Below, one piece after another: positions 30,901 to 38,248 of a DNA stretch of 64,000 bases. Both the position numbers and the translations under genes were made by a program. The notes under the pieces are model-generated. The model did no database searches. It saw nothing but the letters and a program-made list of their open reading frames with translations, and was not told the origin of the DNA. Within the stretch, counting starts at the first letter, position 1. The number at the start of each line of letters is the position of its first letter. Source of the DNA: Pradoshia sp. D12 (lineage in GTDB: Bacteria; Bacillota; Bacilli; Bacillales; Pradoshiaceae); assembly GCF_008935075.1 (NCBI RefSeq), contig NZ_CP044545.1, positions 2,507,501-2,571,500 of the forward strand, given 5' to 3'.

Positions 30901-33900
30901 GACAGGATCCAATCCGTCCACTTCCGCTGTCGCGGTGTTATCATACACTCCAGCCTTATAGTTCGCTGGAATTTGGTACTTCGCCGTGAACTCGATGTGG
31001 TCCCCATACGCGAGATCGAACTTGTCGCCCAGCTTATACGTTTTGGTTTCCTCTCCATCGACATACGTCAATGTCAAGTCACCTTCCATTTCGAATACAT
31101 CGGTCACGACAATATCTTTCAAGTCGGTGTTTCCTGTGTTTCTTACTACTATTTTGTAAGTCACGGTCTTACCGGCTTCCGTCGTGATCTCTTTTTCGTC
31201 ATTGACGGTTTTGTTAATGGCGATTCCTGCATCCTTCGCTACCGTTACGGTCGCTGTGGAGCTGACAGGATCCAATCCGTCCACTTCCGCTGTCGCGGTG
31301 TTATCATACACTCCAGCCTTATAGTTCGCTGGAATTTGGTACTTCGCCGTGAACTCGATGTGGTCCCCATACGCGAGATCAAACTTGTCTCCCAACGTGT
31401 ATGTTTTGCTTTCCTCTCCATCGACATACGTCAATGTCAAGTCGCCTTTCATTTCAAACACATCGGTCAAGACAACATCTTTCAAGTCGGTGTTTCCTGT
31501 GTTTCTCACCACAATTTTGTAGGTCACAGTCTTGCCGGCTTCCGTCGTGATCTCTTTTTCTCCATTGACGGTTTTGTCAATCGTTAATCCTTCATCCTCC
31601 GCTACCGTTACGGTCGCTTTGGAGCTGACAGGGTCCAATCCGTCCACTTCCGCTGTCGCGGTGTTATCATACACTCCAGCCTTATAGTTCGCTGGGATTT
31701 CATATGCCGCCGTGAACTCGATGTGGTCCCCATACGCGAGATCGAACTTGTCGCCCAACTTATACGTTTTGGTTTCCTCTCCATCGACATACGTCAATGT
31801 CAAGTCGCCTTTCATTTCAAACACATCAGTCAAGACAACATCTTTCAAGTCGGTGTTTCCTGTGTTTCTCACCACAATTTTGTAGGTCACAGTCTTGCCG
31901 GCTTCCGTCGTGATCTCTTTTTCTCCATTGACGGTTTTGTCAATCGTTAATCCTTCATCCTCCGCTACCGTTACGGTCGCTTTGGAGCTGACAGGGTCCA
32001 ATCCGTCCACTTCCGCTGTCGCGGTGTTATCATACACTCCAGCCTTATAGTTCGCTGGGATTTCATATGCCGCCGTGAACTCGATGTGGTCCCCATACGC
32101 GAGATCGAACTTGTCGCCCAACTTATACGTTTTGGTTTCCTCTCCATCGACATACGTCAATGTCAAGTCACCTTTCATTTCAAACACATCAGTCAAGACA
32201 ACATCTTTCAAGTCGGTGTTTCCTGTGTTTCTCACCACAATTTTGTAGGTCACAGTCTTGCCGGCTTCCGTCGTGATCTCTTTTTCGTCATTGACGGTTT
32301 TGTTAATGGCGATTCCTGCATCCTTCGCTACCGTTACGGTCGCTGTGGAGCTGACAGGATCCAATCCGTCCACTTCCGCTGTCGCGGTGTTATCATACAC
32401 TCCAGCCTTATAGTTCGCTGGAATTTGGTACTTCGCCGTGAACTCGATGTGGTCCCCATACGCGAGATCGAACTTGTCGCCCAACTTATACGTTTTGGTT
32501 TCCTCTCCATCGACATACGTCAATGTCAAGTCACCTTCCATTTCGAATACATCGGTCACGACAATATCTTTCAAGTCGGTGTTTCCTGTGTTTCTTACTA
32601 CTATTTTGTAGGTGACGGTCTCACCTGCTTCCGCAGTCCATTCCTTTTTTTCGTTTACAGTTTTTTCAATTGAAAGACTTGGATTTTCCTTTGTGTTTTC
32701 AATTGTTTTTTCAACAAGTTGACCAGGTTGATCAATTTTTATGTTGTTTAGAACTACAGGATTTTCAGGTAACACATAACCATCTATGGTAGCTACCTCT
32801 GTCAACGTGTAGGTACCATATTCTAATTTATCAAAAGTAATAGTACCTTTTTCATCAGTTTCCATTGTAACAGAAAAGGATTTATCTTCTTCTTTTGTTA
32901 ATTCAAATTTAACACCTGACAAAGTAACATTCTTATTAGTAGAATCAACTTTAGTAATTTTCAAACTACCTAAAGGTTTATACTTGTTTGTAAATGTAAC
33001 CTTAGTAGTTTTACCTTTTGCTACAGTTATGTCAGCAACCTTATAATAACCAGCATAGGTGCCATCTACTTCTTTTGTAACAGTAGTGTCTTTATCATTA
33101 ACACTCGCTGTTACTCCAATAAAATCATATCCTTCGTATTTACCGCTAGGATCAGCTTCATAGACAGTATAATTTCCAGCAGGTAATGATGTAATGAGCT
33201 CACTTGCCTCTTTCTGATCAGAAAGATCAAGGTTAACTGATTTCCCTATTATTTTACTTTCAGAGTTCACCACAATAAAATCGAAGGATTTGTAATCACT
33301 GGCAGAAACACCATCAACAATTTTGCTAAGGTCAATTTTACCCATAGTAACAATATTGCCTAAAGCAGCTGCAGAAATTTCAATATCTAAGCCTGATTTA
33401 TCTGGACAAAGATTAGCACTCGTATTAGTCCACTGATACACTTTTTCAAATATATATTCCTCTTCTACCCCATCTGCATCAGCGTCTAAATAAAATGTAA
33501 ATACAATATTATAATACTGTCTTTTATTAAATGTGCCCTCATAACGCCACTCAAAGCCATGTTCGTTATCTACTGGTGAAACATTTAATGGTGTTTCTTT
33601 TTTCATGGCATCAGCTTCAGTATTACCAACATAAATTTTAACAGCCTTGGCCATTTCTTCAGTTACTTTAATCTTAATAGTAATTGGTGTTCCGTCATCA
33701 AGAGAATACGTTACCGATCCAGCTGATCTTATATCAATATGGTTAAAAGTTGTTGACCCTTTACTTTCAGCTATAGTAGCTGCACTTTTTGATTCAGCTT
33801 CTAAAGAAATAGCTGTTTGTCCATCTTCTGATTGCTTAGCTATTTCAGTTTTTTCATTTTCTGCTTCTTGTTCTTCTTTATTTTGGTCTTCCGCTTGTTG

Positions 33901-34521
33901 GGCAGCTTGTTCTTCTGAGGATTCCTTATCGCTATCTTCAGTAGCTGTTTGTTCCTCTTCAGATGCTTCCGCACTATCTTCTGTACTTTCTTCAGAAGCT
34001 ACTACTTCCTCCTCAGTTGTACCTTCTGATGTTTCTTCTGTTGCTTCTTCAGTTGTCACTTCGGGTTCTAGGGTTGTGACCTGAATCGCAGCAGCTTGAG
34101 CACCTCCATTCTGAGAAGTTAGTTGTGGAATGTAGTTATCTGCTTTATCAGCTGATACCTGCACTTTCACAACTTGATTGCTGTCTTCCTTCCAACTAAA
34201 ATTTAAGGATTGAGTACCTTTATTACTGATATCGATATTGCCTTGGCCTTCGGTAATCTCCTTAATACTCAAACCAGATGGTACAGAAAACGTTAATGGA
34301 CCAGAATCTTCTCCGCTGTCAGTAAGCGTGGCTGTCAGTATATCACCTTCAAGTACAGATGAATCGTTAAAGCTTAATCCAACTGTTGTACTGTCAGCAC
34401 TAACATACTGAGCTACCGGAGTTAAAATCGTTTGCACAAGAAGAAAAAGCAACGTCAAAATTGAGAATACTCTTTTTCTCGTGCGTTTTTTCATGTAGTA
34501 CCTACTCCGAGTCGATCTCAT
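24979..34521 (-). CDS. Giant LPXTG-type cell-wall-anchored surface protein with tandem repeats
   Basis: The 3180-residue protein has a basic N-terminus and a signal peptide ending near SADS (residue ~45). A ligand-binding-like region follows, then a Glu/Ser/Thr-rich stretch (~150-245) and two SpaA/Cna-B-like domains (~390-590, such as GSLKITKVDSTNKNVTLSG). Seventeen DUF11/CARDB-like repeats of 121 residues come next, then two related 117-residue repeats and two divergent ones. It ends NPKTGQSTLN, a hydrophobic segment and WKRKH. This is a sortase signal in the variant form NPKTG, so it should be covalently fixed to peptidoglycan with the repeats as a stalk. ATG 34521 has AAGGGTG upstream. ATG 34494 (MKKRTRKRV) with GGAG is an equally fair start. 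The ligand is unknown. No sortase gene lies in the window. Confidence 0.88.
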   Translation of the reverse strand: MRSTRSRYYMKKRTRKRVFSILTLLFLLVQTILTPVAQYVSADSTTVGLSFNDSSVLEGDILTATLTDSGEDSGPLTFSVPSGLSIKEITEGQGNIDISNKGTQSLNFSWKEDSNQVVKVQVSADKADNYIPQLTSQNGGAQAAAIQVTTLEPEVTTEEATEETSEGTTEEEVVASEESTEDSAEASEEEQTATEDSDKESSEEQAAQQAEDQNKEEQEAENEKTEIAKQSEDGQTAISLEAESKSAATIAESKGSTTFNHIDIRSAGSVTYSLDDGTPITIKIKVTEEMAKAVKIYVGNTEADAMKKETPLNVSPVDNEHGFEWRYEGTFNKRQYYNIVFTFYLDADADGVEEEYIFEKVYQWTNTSANLCPDKSGLDIEISAAALGNIVTMGKIDLSKIVDGVSASDYKSFDFIVVNSESKIIGKSVNLDLSDQKEASELITSLPAGNYTVYEADPSGKYEGYDFIGVTASVNDKDTTVTKEVDGTYAGYYKVADITVAKGKTTKVTFTNKYKPLGSLKITKVDSTNKNVTLSGVKFELTKEEDKSFSVTMETDEKGTITFDKLEYGTYTLTEVATIDGYVLPENPVVLNNIKIDQPGQLVEKTIENTKENPSLSIEKTVNEKKEWTAEAGETVTYKIVVRNTGNTDLKDIVVTDVFEMEGDLTLTYVDGEETKTYKLGDKFDLAYGDHIEFTAKYQIPANYKAGVYDNTATAEVDGLDPVSSTATVTVAKDAGIAINKTVNDEKEITTEAGKTVTYKIVVRNTGNTDLKDVVLTDVFEMKGDLTLTYVDGEETKTYKLGDKFDLAYGDHIEFTAAYEIPANYKAGVYDNTATAEVDGLDPVSSKATVTVAEDEGLTIDKTVNGEKEITTEAGKTVTYKIVVRNTGNTDLKDVVLTDVFEMKGDLTLTYVDGEETKTYKLGDKFDLAYGDHIEFTAAYEIPANYKAGVYDNTATAEVDGLDPVSSKATVTVAEDEGLTIDKTVNGEKEITTEAGKTVTYKIVVRNTGNTDLKDVVLTDVFEMKGDLTLTYVDGEESKTYTLGDKFDLAYGDHIEFTAKYQIPANYKAGVYDNTATAEVDGLDPVSSTATVTVAKDAGIAINKTVNDEKEITTEAGKTVTYKIVVRNTGNTDLKDIVVTDVFEMEGDLTLTYVDGEETKTYKLGDKFDLAYGDHIEFTAKYQIPANYKAGVYDNTATAEVDGLDPVSSTATVTVAEDEGLTIDKTVNGEKEITTEAGKTVTYKIVVRNTGNTDLKDVVLTDVFEMKGDLTLTYVDGEETKTYKLGDKFDLAYGDHIEFTAAYEIPANYKAGVYDNTATAEVDGLDPVSSKATVTVAEDEGLTIDKTVNGEKEITTEAGKTVTYKIVVRNTGNTDLKDVVLTDVFEMEGDLTLTYVDGEETKEYTLGDKFDLAYGDHIEFTAKYQIPTNYKAGVYDNTATAEVDGLDPVSSKATVTVAEDAGISVDKTVNDQKEITTEAGKTVTYKIVVRNTGNTDLKGVQLTDVFEMEGDLTLTYVDGEETKEYTLGDEFDLAYGDHIEFTAKYQIPTNYKAGVYDNTATAEVDGLDPVSSKATVTVAEDAGISVDKTVNDQKEITTEAGKTVTYKIVVRNTGNTDLKGVQLTDVFEMEGDLTLTYVDGEETKEYTLGDEFDLAYGDHIEFTAKYQIPTNYKAGVYDNTATARVDGLDPVSSTATVTVAKDAGIAINKTVNDEKEITTEAGKTVTYKIVVRNTGNTDLKDIVVTDVFEMEGDLTLTYVDGEETKTYKLGDKFDLAYGDHIEFTAKYQIPANYKAGVYDNTATAEVDGLDPVSSTATVKVAKDAGIAINKTVNDEKEITTEAGKTVTYKIVVRNTGNTNLKDVVLTDVFEMKGDLTLTYVDGEETKTYKLGDKFDLAYGDHIEFTAAYEIPANYKAGVYDNTATAEVDGLDPVSSKATVTVAEDEGLTIDKTVNGEKEITTEAGKTVTYKIVVRNTGNTDLKDVVLTDVFEMEGDLTLTYVDGEETKEYTLGDKFDLAYGDHIEFTAKYQIPTNYKAGVYDNTATARVDGLDPVSSKATVTVAEDAGISVDKTVNDQKEITTEAGKAVTYKIVVRNTGNTDLKDVVVTDVFEMEGDLTLTYVDGEETKEYTLGDEFDLAYGDHIEFTAKYQIPTNYKAGVYDNTATARVDGLDPVSSTATVTVAKDAGIAINKTVNDEKEITTEAGKTVTYKIVVRNTGNTDLKDIVVTDVFEMEGDLTLTYVDGEETKTYKLGDKFDLAYGDHIEFTAKYQIPANYKAGVYDNTATAEVDGLDPVSSTATVKVAKDAGIAINKTVNDEKEITTEAGKTVTYKIVVRNTGNTNLKDVVLTDVFEMKGDLTLTYVDGEETKTYKLGDKFDLAYGDHIEFTAAYEIPANYKAGVYDNTATAEVDGLDPVSSKATVTVAEDEGLTIDKTVNGEKEITTEAGKTVTYKIVVRNTGNTDLKDVVLTDVFEMEGDLTLTYVDGEETKEYTLGDEFDLAYGDHIEFTAKYQIPTNYKAGVYDNTATARVDGLDPVSSKATVTVAEDAGISVDKTVNDQKEITTEAGKTVTYKIVVRNTGNTDLKGVQLTDVFEMEGDLTLTYVDGEETKEYTLGDEFDLAYGDHIEFTAKYQIPTNYKAGVYDNTATARVDGLDPVSSKATVTVAEDAGISVDKTVNGEKEVTVKAGDEVTYKITVKNTGNTDLEGVTLTDEFSMGEIELTYQVGEETKIYAGEEFNIAHQDEVILTATHTIDKVIKAGTYPNVVTVTAGDLTEDSQADVTVKEDPGFSVDKTVNGEKEVTAKAGDEVTYKITVKNTGNTDLEGVTLTDEFSMGEIELTYQVGEETKIYAGEEFNIAHQDEVIFTATHTIDKDIKAGTYPNVATVTAGGLTEDSQADVVIEAKPSLEVSKTAEKSQYKPGDTVKYTITVKNNGNVDLPGITLKGIFSKNGDDSIEQLKLEGYTGPIDLRVGESATFTATYVIPETDLADTVYKNVIIATVKGVDMDPIIDEAIITVDPTYALEVDKTADKEEVKVGETITYTINVTNTGNKALTDVKVVDEMVGLDTVIEKLEVGKTKTFTVKHVATTENVGELTNVAVAKVVIDGKEIVEEGSVTVTVSEEDAAVVTPDPKEPTIIEVVQNFIENPKTGQSTLNILLVLGVFLIAGSGLYVWKRKH
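25804..26508 (-). repeat. Two ~351-bp repeats, divergent from the main array
   Basis: Two near-identical copies encode DKTVNGEKEVT...KAG, DEVTYKITVKNTGNTDLEG, DEFSMGEIELTYQVG and GTYPNV. They share the fold of the main repeats but differ clearly in sequence. Confidence 0.75.
26509..32679 (-). repeat. Seventeen tandem 363-bp repeats inside the surface-protein gene
   Basis: The period is exactly 363 bp (121 codons) over 6171 bp. Each unit encodes KTVN..KE, VTYKIVVRNTGNT, TDVFEMxGDLTLTYVDGEE, DLAYGDHIEFTA and NYKAGVYDNTATA. Units differ at a handful of sites and fall into types by their first residues (IAIN, LTID, ISVD). The order of types repeats at higher level: three consecutive units near 27250-28340 recur in the same order at 28700-29790, an offset of 1452 bp. 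The array is about 50% GC against about 30% in the flanking parts of the gene. Confidence 0.95.
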
Positions 34522-35199
34522 GATTCACACACCCTTATGAAGTTTTTGGAGCAGCTTTTAAAGCTATATTTAATTAATTTCGTAAAACATCTCCCTTCAT
34601 TTATATTATTTACTAGAATAATATTAAAAAAATAATAAATATTCTAATAAACTAATTACACTACTATATTATCAATTTTTGAACAATTTAAACTAATGTA
34701 ATTATTGACAATAGTTATATTAATATACAAATTAGAGATATAGGATTAAGCTAATGAAACATGCGGAAAACATAGTGTCGAAGAGCTAGTTAGGTGGTTA
34801 TGTTTTTTTAAGTCTTGATGAAAATTTTACAAATTATTGACAAATATACTTGGCATATCAATCTCTTATAGATAGATTGCAAGTTTTAATTCATTACGGA
34901 TTCCGTTATACATGCAGACAAATAAAAAAAGCCTTATTAAAGGCTTTTCAAAAAGAGCTATATATTTTTTATACTTCTTTAAAGCCTCATTTAAAAATAC
35001 ACAGTTATACTTTGTCTGCTGATAGATTTTTTAAATACACTGTTCTATGAATCGAGCTGACCCTGTATGATCATCCATCATCAGTACTTAAAAACTCTCC
35101 CAATTATAAGAACCAGCTTAACCATTATGAAAATTTCTAGCAGTTTACAACAAGTATGAGTCAGTTCTCTACAAACATTATAAGACAGCATTAATTAAC
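34522..35199. other. AT-rich gap with an orphan terminator-like hairpin
   Basis: I find no gene here. AAAAAGCCTT and AAGGCTTTT at about 34925-34950 form a terminator-like hairpin on the plus strand with no gene before it, possibly left from a lost gene. The promoter of the surface protein presumably lies in 34540-34700, but the sequence is too AT-rich to single one out. Confidence 0.4.
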
Positions 35200-35955
35200 T
35201 TACTGTGTCAACTTAGTATCAATGTACTCTCTAAATTCCTGCAGTTCCTTTTCCTCCGGCCTCGTGCCATCCATCACCTTTTGTACCGTTTCAGCTACCA
35301 TTTTTGGCAGTGTATTAATTGCCCACTGACCTGCTTCTTGCTTAGAAGTAATGATTCCTGCTTTTACATACCAATACACTCTGACCATATTTAACACACA
35401 ATACGTTGGATCTTTCTCTAAGTTAGCAAGACACTTACGATAATCTTCCATTACGGATGATAGATAATCACTTTGGGGAACTAGCGGAAAGACTTCTTCA
35501 ATTGGTGGACCCTCAAGGCAAATCCCGCGTCTATGAAGAATCGTGATATGGGCAGCTAAATCTGGATCTTTTAAGTCTGCCTTATTAAGATAGTAGTCTG
35601 CCTCCTCTTCATACTTTTCTCTCCAATACTCACTGTAATGGAAATCATACGGACAAGGATGCTGCCAATTCCTTAGTTGGTCTTCGTTTAAAAAACTGAC
35701 TTCAATCGGAAATGGTTTTCCGGAATTGGATAGAAAATAATTAACTAACTCTTTTTTAGCCTCAAAGGTTAGAGGATTTTCAGTCACTACGATGAGATCG
35801 ATGTCACTGGACTGCGGACTAAATCCATCCATAGCTAATGAACCATGAACATAGAACCCTTTAAAATTATCTTGCAGACTTTCTTTTATTTGCTCCAAAA
35901 CCTTATAGACATAATCTTTTATTTCGGTTGTGCTAGTTTCCCATGAATAAATCAT
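35200..35955 (-). CDS. AadA/ANT(9)-like nucleotidyltransferase
   Basis: The start MIYSWETSTTEIKDYV at 35955 has GAGGGGTG 5 nt upstream; a longer frame is open but without SD. The 251-residue protein has the nucleotidyltransferase core GSLAMDGFSPQSSDIDLIV (GS followed by DxD, residues ~38-56) and a helical C-terminal half with TYCVLNMVRVYWY, as in aminoglycoside adenylyltransferases of the AadA/ANT(9) group (DUF4111-type C-domain). Those inactivate spectinomycin or streptomycin by adenylylation. Chromosomal relatives in Bacillaceae are common, and actual resistance cannot be inferred from this alone. Confidence 0.75.
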   Translation of the reverse strand: MIYSWETSTTEIKDYVYKVLEQIKESLQDNFKGFYVHGSLAMDGFSPQSSDIDLIVVTENPLTFEAKKELVNYFLSNSGKPFPIEVSFLNEDQLRNWQHPCPYDFHYSEYWREKYEEEADYYLNKADLKDPDLAAHITILHRRGICLEGPPIEEVFPLVPQSDYLSSVMEDYRKCLANLEKDPTYCVLNMVRVYWYVKAGIITSKQEAGQWAINTLPKMVAETVQKVMDGTRPEEKELQEFREYIDTKLTQ

Positions 35956-36443
35956 ACTTACACCCCTCAATGAATTATTTACTCTTACTCTATTTTTTGT
36001 AATCTTGCTCACACTATCACATTATCTGTGATCAAAAAGCGAGTTAGATCGCATTTACATGAAAATTTTTCCTTCCATACTTACACAATAGTATAAAAAC
36101 AAATAAATATCCATTAAAGATTGGATAATGATGCCACAAAAAAACACAAACCGTCTATTACGGACACAAAAGTGCCAAACTATTTATGAATTAAATTGAA
36201 AAATCGATAGGAAGAGGTGGTGTTACGTTCATTCAGGTATCATTCTAGTAAACAAAAATGGAATTAACTTAATTAATATTTGATTTTACAAAATAGTTTG
36301 TCGGAGTGAACTTAAACTTTCGGATAAAATGCTAGATTGGATTCAAACATAAGATATAGAAGACATTATATTTATAAAAAATGGATGATTGAATTAGCTT
36401 TGAAGATGCATATGTTTCTTTTAATATTGCCATGTCTTTATTG
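35956..36443. other. Gap without recognisable gene
   Basis: AT-rich sequence after the nucleotidyltransferase promoter region. No open frame with an SD and no clear hairpin seen. Confidence 0.4.
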
Positions 36444-36480
36444 AAAAAAAACACGTCCCTGCTAGTAACGACACAGGGTC
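36444..36480 (-). terminator. Terminator of a degraded small gene
   Basis: CCCTG (36457-36461) and CAGGG (36474-36478) pair, with AAAAAAAA at 36444-36451 giving a T-run on the minus strand. Confidence 0.65.
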
Positions 36481-36496
36481 ATGCTCGATTCATCAT

Positions 36497-36667
36497 CTAG
36501 CATTCAGCTTCATTCAGTTGCTCTAATGCCCTTATAGCTAAACTCGAGAATAGTATGCCGCTACCGGCAAGTCTTCATCTTTTAGCTTAATGGCCGGATG
36601 ATGCCATTCTGTGCCCACCCACACAAAGAATCCCGCCTACACTACGTTTTTTTTCTTTTTGTCCCAT
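36497..36667 (-). pseudogene. Small decayed gene with two frameshifts, family unknown
   Basis: GGGGGAGGG lies 5 nt before ATG 36667. Frame one reads MGQKEKKRSVGG, frame two reads GFFVWVGTEWHHPAIKLKD, EDLPVAAYYS, and frame three reads LAIRALEQLNEAEC and stop at 36497. Together they make a coherent ~56-residue protein followed by a terminator. This suggests a once-real small gene rather than noise. I do not recognise it. Confidence 0.45.
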
Positions 36668-36914
36668 TACATCCCTCCCCCTGTCAATGGACAGGAATGA
36701 TCAACTTTTGATAAGGTGAATATAAAACAAACCAAACCACCTGTAACAAATTTACAAGGTAAATCAACGAATTAACAAATTCTATCAATAGTTCATCATA
36801 ATACGGACTCTTTTTTCTAAATTTTTTGCATTTATGAAAGTAATTGAATTTTATATAATTTTAGAAAAAATGTAGTGTCTAAATTAAAAATCTGTAAATT
36901 TAAAAGGAGTGTCT

Positions 36915-37222
36915 ATTATCTATAGTGTATTTTCTACATTTAAGATACCAGGAGAAAAAGCGAGGAAGTTATAGATATTTATAGAAACCGTTCCCGGAAA
37001 GTCGATCAAGCTCCCGGATTCATTGATTTTTTCCTCTTACATAATGAGAAACATCCTGATGAATTGACCGTTCAATTACTATTTGAAGAGAAAGAGGATT
37101 ATCTTAACTGGGTAAGGAGCAGCCAATTCAAAGAGATTCACGAATTAGAAAAAAAGTATCCTGATCAAGAAATAGCACAGCTGATACCTTCAGTGACAAA
37201 ATATAAGGTGGTCTGCAAGTAA
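36915..37222 (+). pseudogene. ABM / heme-monooxygenase-like gene, frameshifted
   Basis: After AAAAGGAG (36903-36909) the text reads IYSVFSTFKIPGEKAR in one frame, then shifts near 36965 and continues VIDIYRNRSRKVDQAPGFI, DFFLLHNEKHPDELTVQLLF, EEKEDYLNWVRSSQFKEIH to a stop at 37222. That is the pattern of the ferredoxin-like antibiotic-biosynthesis-monooxygenase (ABM) fold, which includes HmoA/HmoB and IsdG heme-degrading enzymes. The expected first codon is ATT, or a GTG (36909) overlapping the SD, so the start may also be damaged. Its stop overlaps the next ATG (TAATG), showing it was the first gene of the B12-STAS operon. Confidence 0.65.
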
Positions 37223-37590
37223 TGAATACAACTCTATTCATTGAGCAAGTGACAGAACGAATCTATACACTTGATCCCTCCTTACAGGATCGTTACGGGG
37301 AAAAAGGAAAAGACAAATGCCGGGCCGATAATAAACACCATCTTGATCATCTGCAAACGGCCTTTGAATTAGATAATGCAAAAGTATTTACGGATTATAC
37401 ACTCTGGTTAAATGGAATCCTGCAAAAATACGGAATGAAGACACAAACACTGTTGGGTAATTTCGTGATCATAAAAGAAGAGTTGGAGCATTTTTCTGAC
37501 ATGCCAGATATAAAGAAGAAAATGTACCTATCATTTTTAACAGATGCCATTGACATTCTTGAGTGCGAAAAAGCCAAAGAGGAGGCATAA
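37222..37590 (+). CDS. Helical protein of unknown function in B12-STAS operon
   Basis: The 122-residue product starts MNTTLFIEQVTERIYTLDPSL and is predicted almost all alpha-helical, with DKCRADNKHHLDHLQTAFEL and LLGNFVIIKEELEHF. There is no signal peptide or membrane segment. I do not recognise a family. The shape recalls the four-helix sensor halves found upstream of B12-binding or RsbR-type proteins, and it may form a complex with the next product. It is coupled to both neighbours: ATG overlaps the upstream stop, and the downstream ATG lies 4 nt after its stop. Confidence 0.6.
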   Translation: MNTTLFIEQVTERIYTLDPSLQDRYGEKGKDKCRADNKHHLDHLQTAFELDNAKVFTDYTLWLNGILQKYGMKTQTLLGNFVIIKEELEHFSDMPDIKKKMYLSFLTDAIDILECEKAKEEA

Positions 37591-37594
37591 CTAT

Positions 37595-38248
37595 ATGCAA
37601 TCGATTATCGATTTCACCAGCATCTTACTTTCTGGCAATTACAATAAAGCCTGGGATTATATTAAATCTCTTAAACATCTTTCAACTTTAGATATCTATG
37701 ATCAACTCCTAACACCTGCCATGCGGCGAATTGGAGAATTATGGGAAAACAATGAGATTACAGTAGCCGATGAACATATAGCGACAGCCACCTGTGATTT
37801 TGTTTTATCCAGATTGGCGTTTGAGCACAATCTCGACGCAACACCTACTAAAATGAAAAAAGCAATGTTCCTTTGTTTAGAGGGAGAGCAACATTATATT
37901 GGTCTAAAAATGGCTGCTCAATTATTCGAGGAATATGGCTGGGAAACCAAATATTTCGGACCAAATCTTCCCCTTGAATATGCGCTACATACTGCCACCG
38001 AATGGGAACCTGATGTCATCGGACTTTCCGTGACCATTGTAACCCATTTACCAAAGTTGAAATCATATACAGACAGTTTCAAGGCATTACCTGTGCCCCC
38101 AAAAATCCTAATTGGCAGCAGATTGGGCAATAAATATGATTTAAAAACGTACTCGAGCGGAGATCCCATCATCGTAACGGATTTATCGGATATAGAGACG
38201 TGGCTAAAAGATTATTCTATAGGAGAGACAAAAAATGCAATGTATTGA
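37595..38248 (+). CDS. Cobalamin-binding protein with CarH-like W-x9-EH motif
   Basis: The start MQSIIDFTSILL at 37595 is set by AGAGGAGG 9 nt upstream. The 217-residue protein has two parts. The first is a helical B12-binding_2 domain (~1-85) with W50, then nine residues, then E60-H61 (GELWENNEITVADEHIAT). The second is a Rossmann-like B12 domain (~88-210) with EQHYIG (residues 98-103), where His100 would be the lower cobalt ligand and Glu replaces the usual Asp of DxHxxG. W-x9-EH is the signature of AdoCbl-using photoreceptors of the CarH/LitR type. Those carry a MerR DNA-binding domain, absent here, so output probably goes by protein contact, most simply to the STAS protein encoded next. 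The residue after W50 is Glu, not the His seen in Thermus CarH. Confidence 0.8.
   Translation: MQSIIDFTSILLSGNYNKAWDYIKSLKHLSTLDIYDQLLTPAMRRIGELWENNEITVADEHIATATCDFVLSRLAFEHNLDATPTKMKKAMFLCLEGEQHYIGLKMAAQLFEEYGWETKYFGPNLPLEYALHTATEWEPDVIGLSVTIVTHLPKLKSYTDSFKALPVPPKILIGSRLGNKYDLKTYSSGDPIIVTDLSDIETWLKDYSIGETKNAMY

Noticed and set aside
34850-35050. 66-codon plus-strand frame downstream of the surface-protein leader
   Set aside because: It runs through a terminator-like hairpin, has no SD and no protein-like pattern.
35200-35955. Acquired spectinomycin-resistance gene on a mobile element
   Set aside because: The protein family fits, but no insertion sequence, integron site or inverted repeats flank it. 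Similar chromosomal genes are common in Bacillaceae.
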